Assembly: GCA_963744095.1 (NCBI GenBank)
Contig: CAVUSH010000002.1
Location: 310,001 to 374,000 of the forward strand
DNA: 64,000 bases
Origin: CTSoil-043 sp963744095
Lineage (GTDB): Bacteria; Chloroflexota; Limnocylindria; Limnocylindrales; CSP1-4
Direction: 5' to 3'
The notes under the pieces are model-generated. The model was not told the origin of the DNA and made no database searches. It worked only from the letters and a program-made list of their open reading frames with translations. This document shows, piece after piece, positions 8,045 to 15,747 of this stretch (positions are counted from its first letter, which is position 1; every line of letters begins with the position of its first letter). Both the position numbers and the translations under genes were made by a program.

Positions 8045-9100
8045 TCACGCCTCCTCGCGCTCGACCTCGTCGCGGCGAGCCGGCTCGAGGCGCGGCAGGG
8101 GGACGTTGCTGATGTTGGGGACGAAGGAGGCCTGCATGGCGGTCCGGGCGACCTCCACCTGCTCGTCGAGGGTGAGGATGCCGAGCCGGCCGAGCGTCGC
8201 GAGCTCGTCGCGGATGTAGGTCTTCAGCATTTCCGGGCCGTCGGTGTTGATGGTGAAGCGGATCTCGTTGCGGCGGAAGGTGTCGAAGATCCAGCGGAAC
8301 TCGTCCCAACCCGATACCACGCGGGTGTTGAGGTTCGAGGTGGGACAGACCTCCAGGACGATCCCCCGCTCCCTGATCATGCCGAGCGTCCGCGGGTCGT
8401 AGGCCGCCTTGACGCCGTGGCCGATCCGGTCCGGCTCCAGCTGCTCGATCACCTCGGCCACCTCGTCCACAGGTCCCGACTCCCCGGTGTGGACCGTGAT
8501 GCCCAGGTGGTGCCGGCGGGCCTGCTGGAAGAGGCGCCGATACTCCTTCACCCGGAAGCCGTTCGACTCGGGGCCGGCGATGTCGACGCCCACCACGCCG
8601 CGGTCACGCCAGGCGATCGCCTTCTCCGCGATGATCTCGTTGAGGTGGTACGGAAAGGCCCGGTCCAGGCACAGGAGCAGGCCGGGCTTGACCGGGTACT
8701 CGAGGGTGGCCCGGTCCATTCCCCGCACGGCCGCCGCGATGATGTGGTCCAGGTCCTGCTCGCCGCCGCGGTTCCGCTTCATCGGGTTGAAGCGCAGCTC
8801 CATGGTCGTCACGTTGTTCTTGCGGTAGGCCCCGCCGACGACTTCGTAGACCGCGCGCTCGACGGCGAGCGGGCTCGACTGGATCAGCTCCGTCCAGCGG
8901 AAGAGGTCGAGGTAGCCCTCGAACGAGCGGCCGCGCGTCGGCGACACCGTGATGATGTCGCGGAACTCCCAGTAGTCCTTCGACGGGAGCTTGATCCCCT
9001 GCTGGTGTGCGATCCCCCACATGATCGCGGGCGTCACGGCGCCGCCCAGGTGGCAATGGAGCTCCGCGAGGGGGACGGTGCGCGAGAGCTGGCGGACCAC
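8045..9100 (-). CDS. Adenosine-deaminase-family amidohydrolase
   Basis: 351 residues of the metal-dependent deaminase superfamily. Metal and catalytic motifs are HCH (H15, H17), HTGE (catalytic Glu), RIGHG and NTDG. Canonical adenosine deaminases read NTDDP at the last site; here the second Asp is Gly (NTDGP). That residue contacts the purine in characterised enzymes, so the preferred substrate may be adenine, aminodeoxyfutalosine or another amine rather than adenosine. The GTG at 9100 is the closest start to the conserved N-terminus and leaves a 14-base gap after lipA. It ends the lipoate/2-oxoacid dehydrogenase gene string. Confidence 0.82.
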   Translation of the reverse strand: MVRQLSRTVPLAELHCHLGGAVTPAIMWGIAHQQGIKLPSKDYWEFRDIITVSPTRGRSFEGYLDLFRWTELIQSSPLAVERAVYEVVGGAYRKNNVTTMELRFNPMKRNRGGEQDLDHIIAAAVRGMDRATLEYPVKPGLLLCLDRAFPYHLNEIIAEKAIAWRDRGVVGVDIAGPESNGFRVKEYRRLFQQARRHHLGITVHTGESGPVDEVAEVIEQLEPDRIGHGVKAAYDPRTLGMIRERGIVLEVCPTSNLNTRVVSGWDEFRWIFDTFRRNEIRFTINTDGPEMLKTYIRDELATLGRLGILTLDEQVEVARTAMQASFVPNISNVPLPRLEPARRDEVEREEA

Positions 9101-9114
9101 GGTTCGGGCGCCCC

Positions 9115-10092
9115 CTACGCGGCCGGGCCGGGCACGATGCGCCCGTCCGCTCCGACCGTGGCCGCCCGGCGCATCGCCCGCCACTCGGCGCCCGGCACCT
9201 GGTCGCGGGCGTGGTAGCTGGAGCGCACCAGCGGCCCCGACTCGACGTGGCGGAAGCCCATCGCCAGCGCCTCGTGCCGCAGGTCGGCGAACTCGTCGGG
9301 GTGGTAGTAGCGGACGAGTGGCAGGTGCTCGATCGTCGGGCGCAGGTACTGGCCGATGGTGAGGATGTCGCAGTCGACCGCCCGCAGGTCCCGGAACGTG
9401 GTCAGCAGCTCGTCGCGCTCCTCGCCGAGGCCGACCATGATCGAGCTCTTCGTGTGGACCTCGCGCCCGAGCTCGCGGGCGTCGGCCCTGGCCCGCGCCA
9501 GCACGCCCAGGCTGCGGTCGTAGCGGGCGCGCCTCCGGACCGGCAGCTGGAGCCGCTCCACGGTCTCGACGTTGTGGTTGAGGATGTCCGGCCCGGCGTC
9601 CATGACCGTGCGCAACGCTGCGGCGTCGCCGTTGAAGTCGGGGATCAGCACCTCCACGCCCATGCCGGGGCACCGATCACGGAGCGCGAGGATCGTCGCG
9701 GCGAAGGCGGACGCGCCGCCGTCGGGCAGGTCGTCCCGGGCGACGGAGGTGACGACGACGTGCTCGAGACCCAGGGCCGCCACGGCGTCCGCCACGCGCC
9801 GCGGCTCGTCGGGGTCGAACCAGGTGGGCCGCCCGGTCTTGATGGCGCAGAAGCCGCAGGCCCGGGTGCAGACGTCGCCGAGGATCATCACGGTGGCCGT
9901 GCGCTGGTCCCAGCACTCCCCGAGGTTCGGGCAGCGGGCCTCCTCGCAGACCGTGTTGAGGTTGAGGCCGCGCAGCAGCTGGCGGACATCCCGCACGGAC
10001 TCGCCCGCGGCGATCGGCGCCTTCAGCCAGTCCGGGTGGCGGCGCGCTCGCGGCGCACCGGCCGGGTCGATCACCGGGAGGTCGAGGCCCAT
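9115..10092 (-). CDS. lipA: Lipoyl synthase
   Basis: 325-residue radical-SAM enzyme that inserts two sulfurs into octanoyl groups on lipoyl domains. Auxiliary cluster cysteines C49, C54 and C60 form CX4CX5C; the radical SAM cysteines C75, C79 and C82 form CX3CX2C. The conserved C-terminal RSSY serine ligand is present. It lies directly after the E2 gene, whose lipoyl domain is its obvious substrate. A TAGACT box 6 bases before the ATG suggests an additional leaderless promoter. No lipB or lplA is in the window. Confidence 0.96.
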   Translation of the reverse strand: MGLDLPVIDPAGAPRARRHPDWLKAPIAAGESVRDVRQLLRGLNLNTVCEEARCPNLGECWDQRTATVMILGDVCTRACGFCAIKTGRPTWFDPDEPRRVADAVAALGLEHVVVTSVARDDLPDGGASAFAATILALRDRCPGMGVEVLIPDFNGDAAALRTVMDAGPDILNHNVETVERLQLPVRRRARYDRSLGVLARARADARELGREVHTKSSIMVGLGEERDELLTTFRDLRAVDCDILTIGQYLRPTIEHLPLVRYYHPDEFADLRHEALAMGFRHVESGPLVRSSYHARDQVPGAEWRAMRRAATVGADGRIVPGPAA

Positions 10093-10098
10093 GACGTC

Positions 10099-10104
10099 AG
10101 TCTA
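10099..10104 (-). promoter_or_regulatory. -10 box TAGACT, leaderless lipA promoter
   Basis: On the minus strand TAGACT is followed by GACGTC and then ATG of lipA. The 6-base spacing matches the other leaderless starts here. Confidence 0.55.
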
Positions 10105-10136
10105 GCGTGGCGCTGCCGGGGGCTTGACGTGCTCGA

Positions 10137-11513
10137 TCAGTGGATGGCCGTCTCGGGCCCGACGCCCTCCAGCCAGGCCTTGACGTCGCGCAGGAAGAAC
10201 CCCGCCTGGGCGCCGTCGTTCGCCCGGTGGTCGATGCCGATGACCATGTTCATGATCGGCCGGATCGCGATGACGTCGCCCTGCGGCGTCTCGACGACGA
10301 CCGGGCGCTTCGTGATCGCCTCCATCGTCAGGATGGCGACCTCGGGGACGTTGATGATCGGCATCGTCAGGTTGCTGCCGAACCACCCGGTGTTGTCGAC
10401 GGTGAAGGTGCCGCCGCCGAAGTCGTCGACGCGCAGCTTCTTCGCCCGGGCGCGGCCGGCTACGTCGGCGATCGCCCGGTTGATGCCGTTGACGGACATC
10501 TGGTCGACGTCGCGGATGACCGGCACGATGAGCCCGTCGTCGACGGCGACGGCGACGCCGATGTTGACGCGGCGTTTCGCGACGAGGCCCTGCTCGGTCC
10601 AGGTGGCGTTGAAGGTCGGGCTGCGCCGAAGGGCCTCGACCGCCGCCTTCACGACGAAGGGGACGAAGCTCAGCGAGATCCCCTCGCGGGCCTGGTAGTC
10701 GCGCTTGAGCGACTCGCGGAGGCGGACGAGGTTGGCGACGTCGACTTCGACGTGGACGTAGGCGTGGGGGACCTGGAGGGCCCGCGTCATCTGGGCCGCG
10801 ATCCCCTTCCGCATCTGGGTGAGCGGTACGAGGACCTCGTCCGCCCCCGGCGGGAAGACGATGCCGGCACCGGGCGCGGCCGCGGGTGCGGGTGCGACGG
10901 GCGCGGCCGCGGGTGCGGGTGCGACGGGTGCGGCCGCCGGGGCGGCGGCGGGCGCCGACGCCGGTGCGGCCGGAGCACCCCCCGTCCGGATCGCCTCGAC
11001 GGTCGCGATGACGTCCTCGCGGGTGATCCGCCCGCCCCCGCCCGTGCCGCGGACCTGGTCCGGGACAAGGCCGTGCTCGCGGAGGAGGCGCCGAACTGCG
11101 GGCGTCATGCGGGCGTCCGCGTCGGCGACGGCCGGGAGCGCGACCATCGCGCTGGCCGTGGGCGTGGCGGCCGCGGGGGCGCGACCGGCGGATGCCATGG
11201 CGGCCGCAGGCGCGGGTGCCGGAGGCATGGACGTCGGGGTGGTCGCCCCAGTCTGCTCGACCGCGGCCTCGCCAACGTCGGCGGTCTCGATCTCCGCGAT
11301 CGGAGTCTCGTTGGGGACGGTCGCCCCTTCCTCGACGAGGATAGCGGTCAGCGTGCCGGCGAAGGGAGACGGCACCTCGGCGTTCACCTTGTCGGTGACC
11401 ACCTCGACGATCGGCTCGTACTTCTCGACGCGGTCGCCGGGCTTCTTCAGCCAGCGCCCGATCGTCCCCTCGGCGACGCTCTCGCCGAGCTGTGGCATCG
11501 TGACCTTCGCCAC
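10137..11513 (-). CDS. bkdC: Dihydrolipoamide acyltransferase E2 of branched-chain 2-oxoacid dehydrogenase
   Basis: 458 residues. An N-terminal lipoyl domain (1-78) has the lipoylated lysine K42 in VTDKVNAEV. It is followed by an Ala/Pro linker, the E3/E1-binding domain (about 133-175, MTPAVRRLLREHG), a second Ala/Pro linker of PAPAA repeats and the catalytic acyltransferase domain, with H429 and D433 in DHRANDG. It transfers the acyl group from E1 to CoA. GTG at 11513 follows a GGAGGG site. It is separated from the E1beta gene by 190 bases without a gene, while lipA follows 44 bases later. Confidence 0.93.
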   Translation of the reverse strand: MAKVTMPQLGESVAEGTIGRWLKKPGDRVEKYEPIVEVVTDKVNAEVPSPFAGTLTAILVEEGATVPNETPIAEIETADVGEAAVEQTGATTPTSMPPAPAPAAAMASAGRAPAAATPTASAMVALPAVADADARMTPAVRRLLREHGLVPDQVRGTGGGGRITREDVIATVEAIRTGGAPAAPASAPAAAPAAAPVAPAPAAAPVAPAPAAAPGAGIVFPPGADEVLVPLTQMRKGIAAQMTRALQVPHAYVHVEVDVANLVRLRESLKRDYQAREGISLSFVPFVVKAAVEALRRSPTFNATWTEQGLVAKRRVNIGVAVAVDDGLIVPVIRDVDQMSVNGINRAIADVAGRARAKKLRVDDFGGGTFTVDNTGWFGSNLTMPIINVPEVAILTMEAITKRPVVVETPQGDVIAIRPIMNMVIGIDHRANDGAQAGFFLRDVKAWLEGVGPETAIH

Positions 11514-11704
11514 CGGTCCCTCCTGCGCGGAACCGCGTCCCGCATCTCCAGCTCGAACCCGTCGGGAGCCCGCCGGTTCAGCGGCGCCCCCAGGCTCCCG
11601 TAGTGTGGGGCATCGGGCGCGGGGCGGCACGCGGCCAATCCGGCGGCACGCACGCGCGGGTGAACGCCGCGGTCCGACCGCTTGCGGGCCGAGCCCTCCG
11701 AACC

Positions 11705-12688
11705 TCAATACGCCGCGAGGGCCCGGATTGCGTCGGCAATCTTCGCCGGGGAGAGCATGAATGCATCCTCGAGCGAGAGGGCATTCGGCGAGGCGGGCGA
11801 GTCCGGGCCGGCGAGGCGCGTGACGGGGCCGTCGAGATAGTCGAAGGCCTCCTCGGCGACCAGGGCTGCCACCTCCGCCCCGAAGCCGCCGAAGCGGTTG
11901 TCCTCGTGGACGACGAGGCACTTCCCCGTCCGGCGGACCGAGGCCAGGATCGTCTCCGCGTCGAGAGGGCGGATCGTCCGCAGGTCGATCACCTCGGCCT
12001 CGATCCCCTCCTCCGCCGCGCGCGTCGCCGCCTCCAGCGCGTAGTGGAGCATCAGCCCGTAGGCCACGACGGTGAGGCGACTTCCCGTCCGGGGAATCGC
12101 CGCCCGCCCGAAGGGCACCGTGTACTCCCCGTCGGGCACCTCGCCGCGGACACTGCGGTACATCTTCTTGTGCTCGAGGAAGATGACCGGGTCGGGATCG
12201 CGGATCGCGCTGCGGAGGAGACCCTTCGCGTCGTACGGCGTCGCCGGGATGACCACCTTGAGGCCCGGCACGTGGGCGAAGAACGCCTCCACCGACTGGC
12301 TGTGGTACAGGGCGCCGTGGACGCCGGCGCCGTACGGGGCCCGGATGGTGATCGGGCAGCCGAACGTGCCGTTGCTCCGGTAGCGGATCCGGGCCGCCTC
12401 GGAGATGATCTGGTTCATGGCCGGGAAGATGAAGTCGGCGAACTGGATCTCGGCGACCGGGAGCAGGCCGTTCGCGGCAGCCCCGATGGAGACGCCGGCG
12501 ATCATCGACTCGGTGAGGGGTGTGTCGAGCACGCGCCGGTCGCCGAACTCGGCCCACAGCCCATCGGTGGCATAGAAGACGCCGCCCTTGCGGCCGACGT
12601 CCTCGCCGAGCACGATCACCCGCTCGTCGCGCCGCATCTCGTCGCGCAGGCCCTCGCGGATCGCCTCGATGAAGGTTCGGACCGGCAT
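11705..12688 (-). CDS. bkdB: Branched-chain 2-oxoacid dehydrogenase E1 subunit beta
   Basis: 327-residue E1beta with a transketolase-like pyrimidine domain (LGEDVGRKGG, TPLTESMIAG) and the C-terminal domain that closes the TPP site. HSQSVEAFFAHVPGLKVV and the segment PVIFLEHKKMYR resemble branched-chain rather than pyruvate-type enzymes. It forms an alpha2beta2 heterotetramer with the upstream E1alpha. Its ATG shares one base with the E1alpha stop (TGATG), so the subunits are translationally coupled at fixed ratio. Confidence 0.93.
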   Translation of the reverse strand: MPVRTFIEAIREGLRDEMRRDERVIVLGEDVGRKGGVFYATDGLWAEFGDRRVLDTPLTESMIAGVSIGAAANGLLPVAEIQFADFIFPAMNQIISEAARIRYRSNGTFGCPITIRAPYGAGVHGALYHSQSVEAFFAHVPGLKVVIPATPYDAKGLLRSAIRDPDPVIFLEHKKMYRSVRGEVPDGEYTVPFGRAAIPRTGSRLTVVAYGLMLHYALEAATRAAEEGIEAEVIDLRTIRPLDAETILASVRRTGKCLVVHEDNRFGGFGAEVAALVAEEAFDYLDGPVTRLAGPDSPASPNALSLEDAFMLSPAKIADAIRALAAY

Positions 12689-14055
12689 CAGTCCGGCCCT
12701 CCGTGACCGGGAGCCGGGTCCCGCGGCTCGACGGAGACCCGACCTGCGGGGTGTGCGTCGGTCGGATCGCTCGGACGTTCACCACCCGAGGCGTTTGCGT
12801 CGAACGCAACACCGCGACGGGTGGAAGCGTTTGGAGGCTCGATGTTTGCGTCTGACGGGCGGAATCCGGCGAGCGGTGCTGGATCCTTGCGTTGCACGTT
12901 CGGAGCGCTGCCGGCGGAAGCGCTCGTCGCCGCCGGTGTTGAGTCGAACGCAAAGGGGCCGATTGCGGACGCTGGCGGAAGAGGGAACGCGGGCGGCGGG
13001 CCCGGTGCGGCGGCGGGCGGCGGGCCCGGCACCGGGTCGCCGGGCTCCGCGTACACGTGGCGCAGGAGCGTCGCCGGATCGGGATCGGGCGCCGCCTCGG
13101 CGAAGGCCGTGGCGTCGTCGACGATCGTGGCCACCTCGGCCGCGAGAGCCGCCTCGGCCGCCTCCGACAGCAGCCCGGCCGCGCGGAGCTCGTCGCGGAA
13201 GCGGGGCAGCGGGTCCTGTGCGCGCTGGTCGGCGAGCTCCTCGGCCGAGCGGTACTTCGTCTGCTGGTCGTCCGATGAGTGCCCGGTGAGGCGGGTCACC
13301 TTCGCCTCGATGAAGGTCGGTCCATCGCCGGCGAGCGCCCGGGCGACGGCGTCGCGCGCCGCGAGGTAGCAGCCGATCACGTCGCTGCCGTCCACGACGA
13401 GGCCCGGCATGGCGTACCCCGCTGCGCGGACCGCCACGTCGCGCACGGCCGACTGGAGCTCGGCCGGCACGGAGATGGCGTAGCCATTGTTCTCGACGAG
13501 CAGGATCATCGGCAGGCGGTGGATGCCAGCGAAGTTGAGCGCCTCGTGGACGTCGCCCTGGTTCGATGAGCCCTCGCCCATCGCCACGAGCGCGATCTCC
13601 CGGACACCGCGCAGCTTCGCGGCCAGGGCGATCCCCGCCGCGTGGAGCACCTGGGTCGCCACCGGCGAGGACGAGGTGAAGATCCGGTGGCCGGCGTGCC
13701 CGTAGTGGCTCGGCATCTGGCGCCCGCCCGAACCCGGATCGTCGGCCTTGCCGTACTGGTGGAGGAAGACCTCACGCGGGGTCATCCCCATCGCCATGAC
13801 GCCCGTCATGGAGCGGTAGTACGGGAGGAACCAGTCCCGACCCGGAACGAGCGCGGCGGTGACCCCGGCTTCCGCGCCCTCGTGGCCCTGCCCGGAGATG
13901 ACGAAGTGGACGCGGCCGGAGCGGTTCAGGACCCAGGCCCGCTCGTCCAGGGCACGCGCCACGGCCATGAGCCGGTACAGCGCGACGAGGCGCTCGGGCG
14001 GCAGCCCGGACCGGGCGACGGGATCCTGGGCGTTCGGGGATCCGGCGGAGGTCAC
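12688..14055 (-). CDS. bkdA: Branched-chain 2-oxoacid dehydrogenase E1 subunit alpha with unusual C-terminal tail
   Basis: 455 residues. The TPP/Mg motif runs from GEG (160-162) to ENN (188-190), followed by the phosphorylation-loop-like GHSSDDQQTKYR typical of branched-chain enzymes. The E1alpha fold ends near residue 338. The remaining 115 residues are a Pro/Ala/Ser-rich tail with AFDS/AFDAN-like repeats and are not part of the family. The tail DNA contains four copies of TTGCGT/ACGCAA. The GTG at 14055 sits 6 bases after TACGAT, so the mRNA is probably leaderless. It converts branched-chain 2-oxoacids to acyl-TPP for E2. Confidence 0.9.
   Translation of the reverse strand: MTSAGSPNAQDPVARSGLPPERLVALYRLMAVARALDERAWVLNRSGRVHFVISGQGHEGAEAGVTAALVPGRDWFLPYYRSMTGVMAMGMTPREVFLHQYGKADDPGSGGRQMPSHYGHAGHRIFTSSSPVATQVLHAAGIALAAKLRGVREIALVAMGEGSSNQGDVHEALNFAGIHRLPMILLVENNGYAISVPAELQSAVRDVAVRAAGYAMPGLVVDGSDVIGCYLAARDAVARALAGDGPTFIEAKVTRLTGHSSDDQQTKYRSAEELADQRAQDPLPRFRDELRAAGLLSEAAEAALAAEVATIVDDATAFAEAAPDPDPATLLRHVYAEPGDPVPGPPPAAAPGPPPAFPLPPASAIGPFAFDSTPAATSASAGSAPNVQRKDPAPLAGFRPSDANIEPPNASTRRGVAFDANASGGERPSDPTDAHPAGRVSVEPRDPAPGHGGPD
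12795..12954. repeat. Cluster of TTGCGT/ACGCAA repeats inside the E1alpha tail
   Basis: TTGCGT-CGA-ACGCAA (12795-12809) is an inverted repeat. Further copies are TTTGCGT at 12845-12851, TTGCGTT at 12887-12893 and ACGCAAA at 12948-12954. They fall only in the non-conserved tail-coding segment and give recurring AFDxN-like residues. Confidence 0.5.
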
Positions 14056-14061
14056 GGCGGG

Positions 14062-14067
14062 ATCGTA
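14062..14067 (-). promoter_or_regulatory. -10 box TACGAT, leaderless E1alpha promoter
   Basis: On the minus strand TACGAT, then CCCGCC, then the GTG start at 14055. No ribosome-binding site is present. Confidence 0.5.
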
Positions 14068-14148
14068 CAGGCCGCCGCGCGCGGTCGGGAACCCGGTCGC
14101 GGTGCCCGGAAGCCGGGCCCAGGGCCACGCCCTCGGCGGAGCCGCGGG

Positions 14149-15594
14149 TCAGAAGTTCAGCGAGCGCCCGTCGACGGCCATCGCGGCCTCGCCCAGCACC
14201 TCGGACAGCGTCGGGTGCGGATGGGTCGTCGCCGCGATCTCCCAGGCCGCCGCCTCCAGCGTGAAGCCGAGGGAGGCCTCGGCGATGAGGTCCGTGGCGT
14301 GGGGCCCGACGAGGTGCACGCCGAGCGTGGCGCCCGTCTCGGCGTGAGCGATCACCTTGGCGAAGCCCTCGTGCTCGCCCCCGATGAGCGCCTTGGCGAT
14401 CGCCTGGAACGGCACCTTGCCCACCTTCACGGGCAGGCCCCGCTTCTCGCACTCCTGCTCGGTCAGGCCGATCGACGCGATCTCGGGCCGGCAGTAGGTC
14501 GCCCGCGGCTGGGCGTCGTAGTCCATGGCGTGGACGTCCGGGTCGCCGGCGATGGTGTGGACCGCCGTGAGCCCCTCGTGGGCCGCGGTGTGGGCGAGCC
14601 AGAGGCCGCCGACGAGGTCGCCGATCGCCCAGACGTGGGGCTCGGCCGTCCGCATGTGGCCGTCGACCGGGATGATCCCCCGTTCCACGGCGATCCGTGT
14701 CGTCTCGAGGCCGATCCCCTCCACGTTGGCCGCCCGGCCGGTCGCGACGAGGATGCAGTCGGCCGAGATCACCTTCGCCTCGCCGCCCTCCGGGCCGACC
14801 ACGAGCCGGATCCCGTCCTCGCCGACCGCGAGCGAAGCGGGATCGAAGCGGGCGTTCGTCATGACCTCGAGGCCCCGCCGCCTGAAGCTCTTCTCCAGCT
14901 CCTTCGACACGTCGCGGTCCTCCAGCGGCACGATCGCCGGGAGGTACTCGAGGAGGGTCACCTTCACCCCGAAGTCGTGGAACATCGAGGCGAACTCCGA
15001 GCCGACCGCGCCCGCACCAACGATGACGATGCTCGCGGGGAGGTCGGACATCTTCAGCACGTCGTCCGAGGTGAGCACGCGGACCCCGTCCGGCGTGATC
15101 CCCGGCAGGCTCTTGACGCGGCTCCCCGTCGCCAGGACGACGTCGGTGGCCTCCAGCACGCGCTCGCCCCCGGTACCCGGCGTCCCGTCCTCGGCATGGA
15201 GCGCCACGCGGACCTTGCCGGCACCGTCGAGGCGGCCGCGCCCGGCGATCCACTCGACCCCGTTCTTGGTGACGAGACCCTTGAGGCCCGTCCACATCCG
15301 GCGGACCACCTGGTCGCGGCGGGTTGCCACGGCGGCGTAGTCGAGGGCCACCTCGCCCGCCACCAGCACGCCAAGCTCGCGGCTCTTCGCACTGACCCGG
15401 TGATAGAAGTCGGCCGACTCGAGGAGCGCCTTGGTCGGGATGCAGCCGCGGTGGAGGCAGGTCCCGCCGATCTTGTCCTCGTCGACGAGGGCGACGCGGA
15501 GGCCCAGCTGCGCCCCGCGGAACGCAGCCGCGTAGCCACCGGTACCGGCGCCGAGGACGACGAGGTCGAACGAGTTGGACGAGCCGACGGCCAT
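14149..15594 (-). CDS. lpdA: Dihydrolipoyl dehydrogenase (E3)
   Basis: 481-residue flavoprotein disulfide reductase. The FAD Rossmann motif GAGTGG is at 15-20, the redox disulfide C46/C51 is in GGTCLHRGCIPTK, the NAD motif GAGAVGSE is near 190, and the dimer-interface catalytic pair is in HPHPTLSE. It reoxidises dihydrolipoamide of the E2 and passes electrons to NAD. ATG at 15594 begins the conserved N-terminus. It lies 93 bases upstream of E1alpha on the same strand, as expected for a 2-oxoacid dehydrogenase operon, though E1alpha also seems to have its own promoter. Confidence 0.96.
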   Translation of the reverse strand: MAVGSSNSFDLVVLGAGTGGYAAAFRGAQLGLRVALVDEDKIGGTCLHRGCIPTKALLESADFYHRVSAKSRELGVLVAGEVALDYAAVATRRDQVVRRMWTGLKGLVTKNGVEWIAGRGRLDGAGKVRVALHAEDGTPGTGGERVLEATDVVLATGSRVKSLPGITPDGVRVLTSDDVLKMSDLPASIVIVGAGAVGSEFASMFHDFGVKVTLLEYLPAIVPLEDRDVSKELEKSFRRRGLEVMTNARFDPASLAVGEDGIRLVVGPEGGEAKVISADCILVATGRAANVEGIGLETTRIAVERGIIPVDGHMRTAEPHVWAIGDLVGGLWLAHTAAHEGLTAVHTIAGDPDVHAMDYDAQPRATYCRPEIASIGLTEQECEKRGLPVKVGKVPFQAIAKALIGGEHEGFAKVIAHAETGATLGVHLVGPHATDLIAEASLGFTLEAAAWEIAATTHPHPTLSEVLGEAAMAVDGRSLNF

Positions 15595-15747
15595 GGGGCG
15601 GTGTCTCCGAAGGTGGGGTTGGCGGGCGCGGACGGCGCAGCGGGTCGGGCCCATGGTACCGCTCCCGCGCCGCGCGACCTTCGGCCGATCGCGCGAGAAT
15701 GGGCGCAGCGTCCGCCCCATCGACCGCCCGCGGGCACGAGGGAGACC

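Noticed and set aside
10137..12953. 938-codon frame covering E2 and part of E1beta
   Set aside because: Upstream of 11513 the sequence is out of frame with E1beta and Arg/Pro-rich noise. GTG 11513 has a good ribosome-binding site and begins the lipoyl domain.
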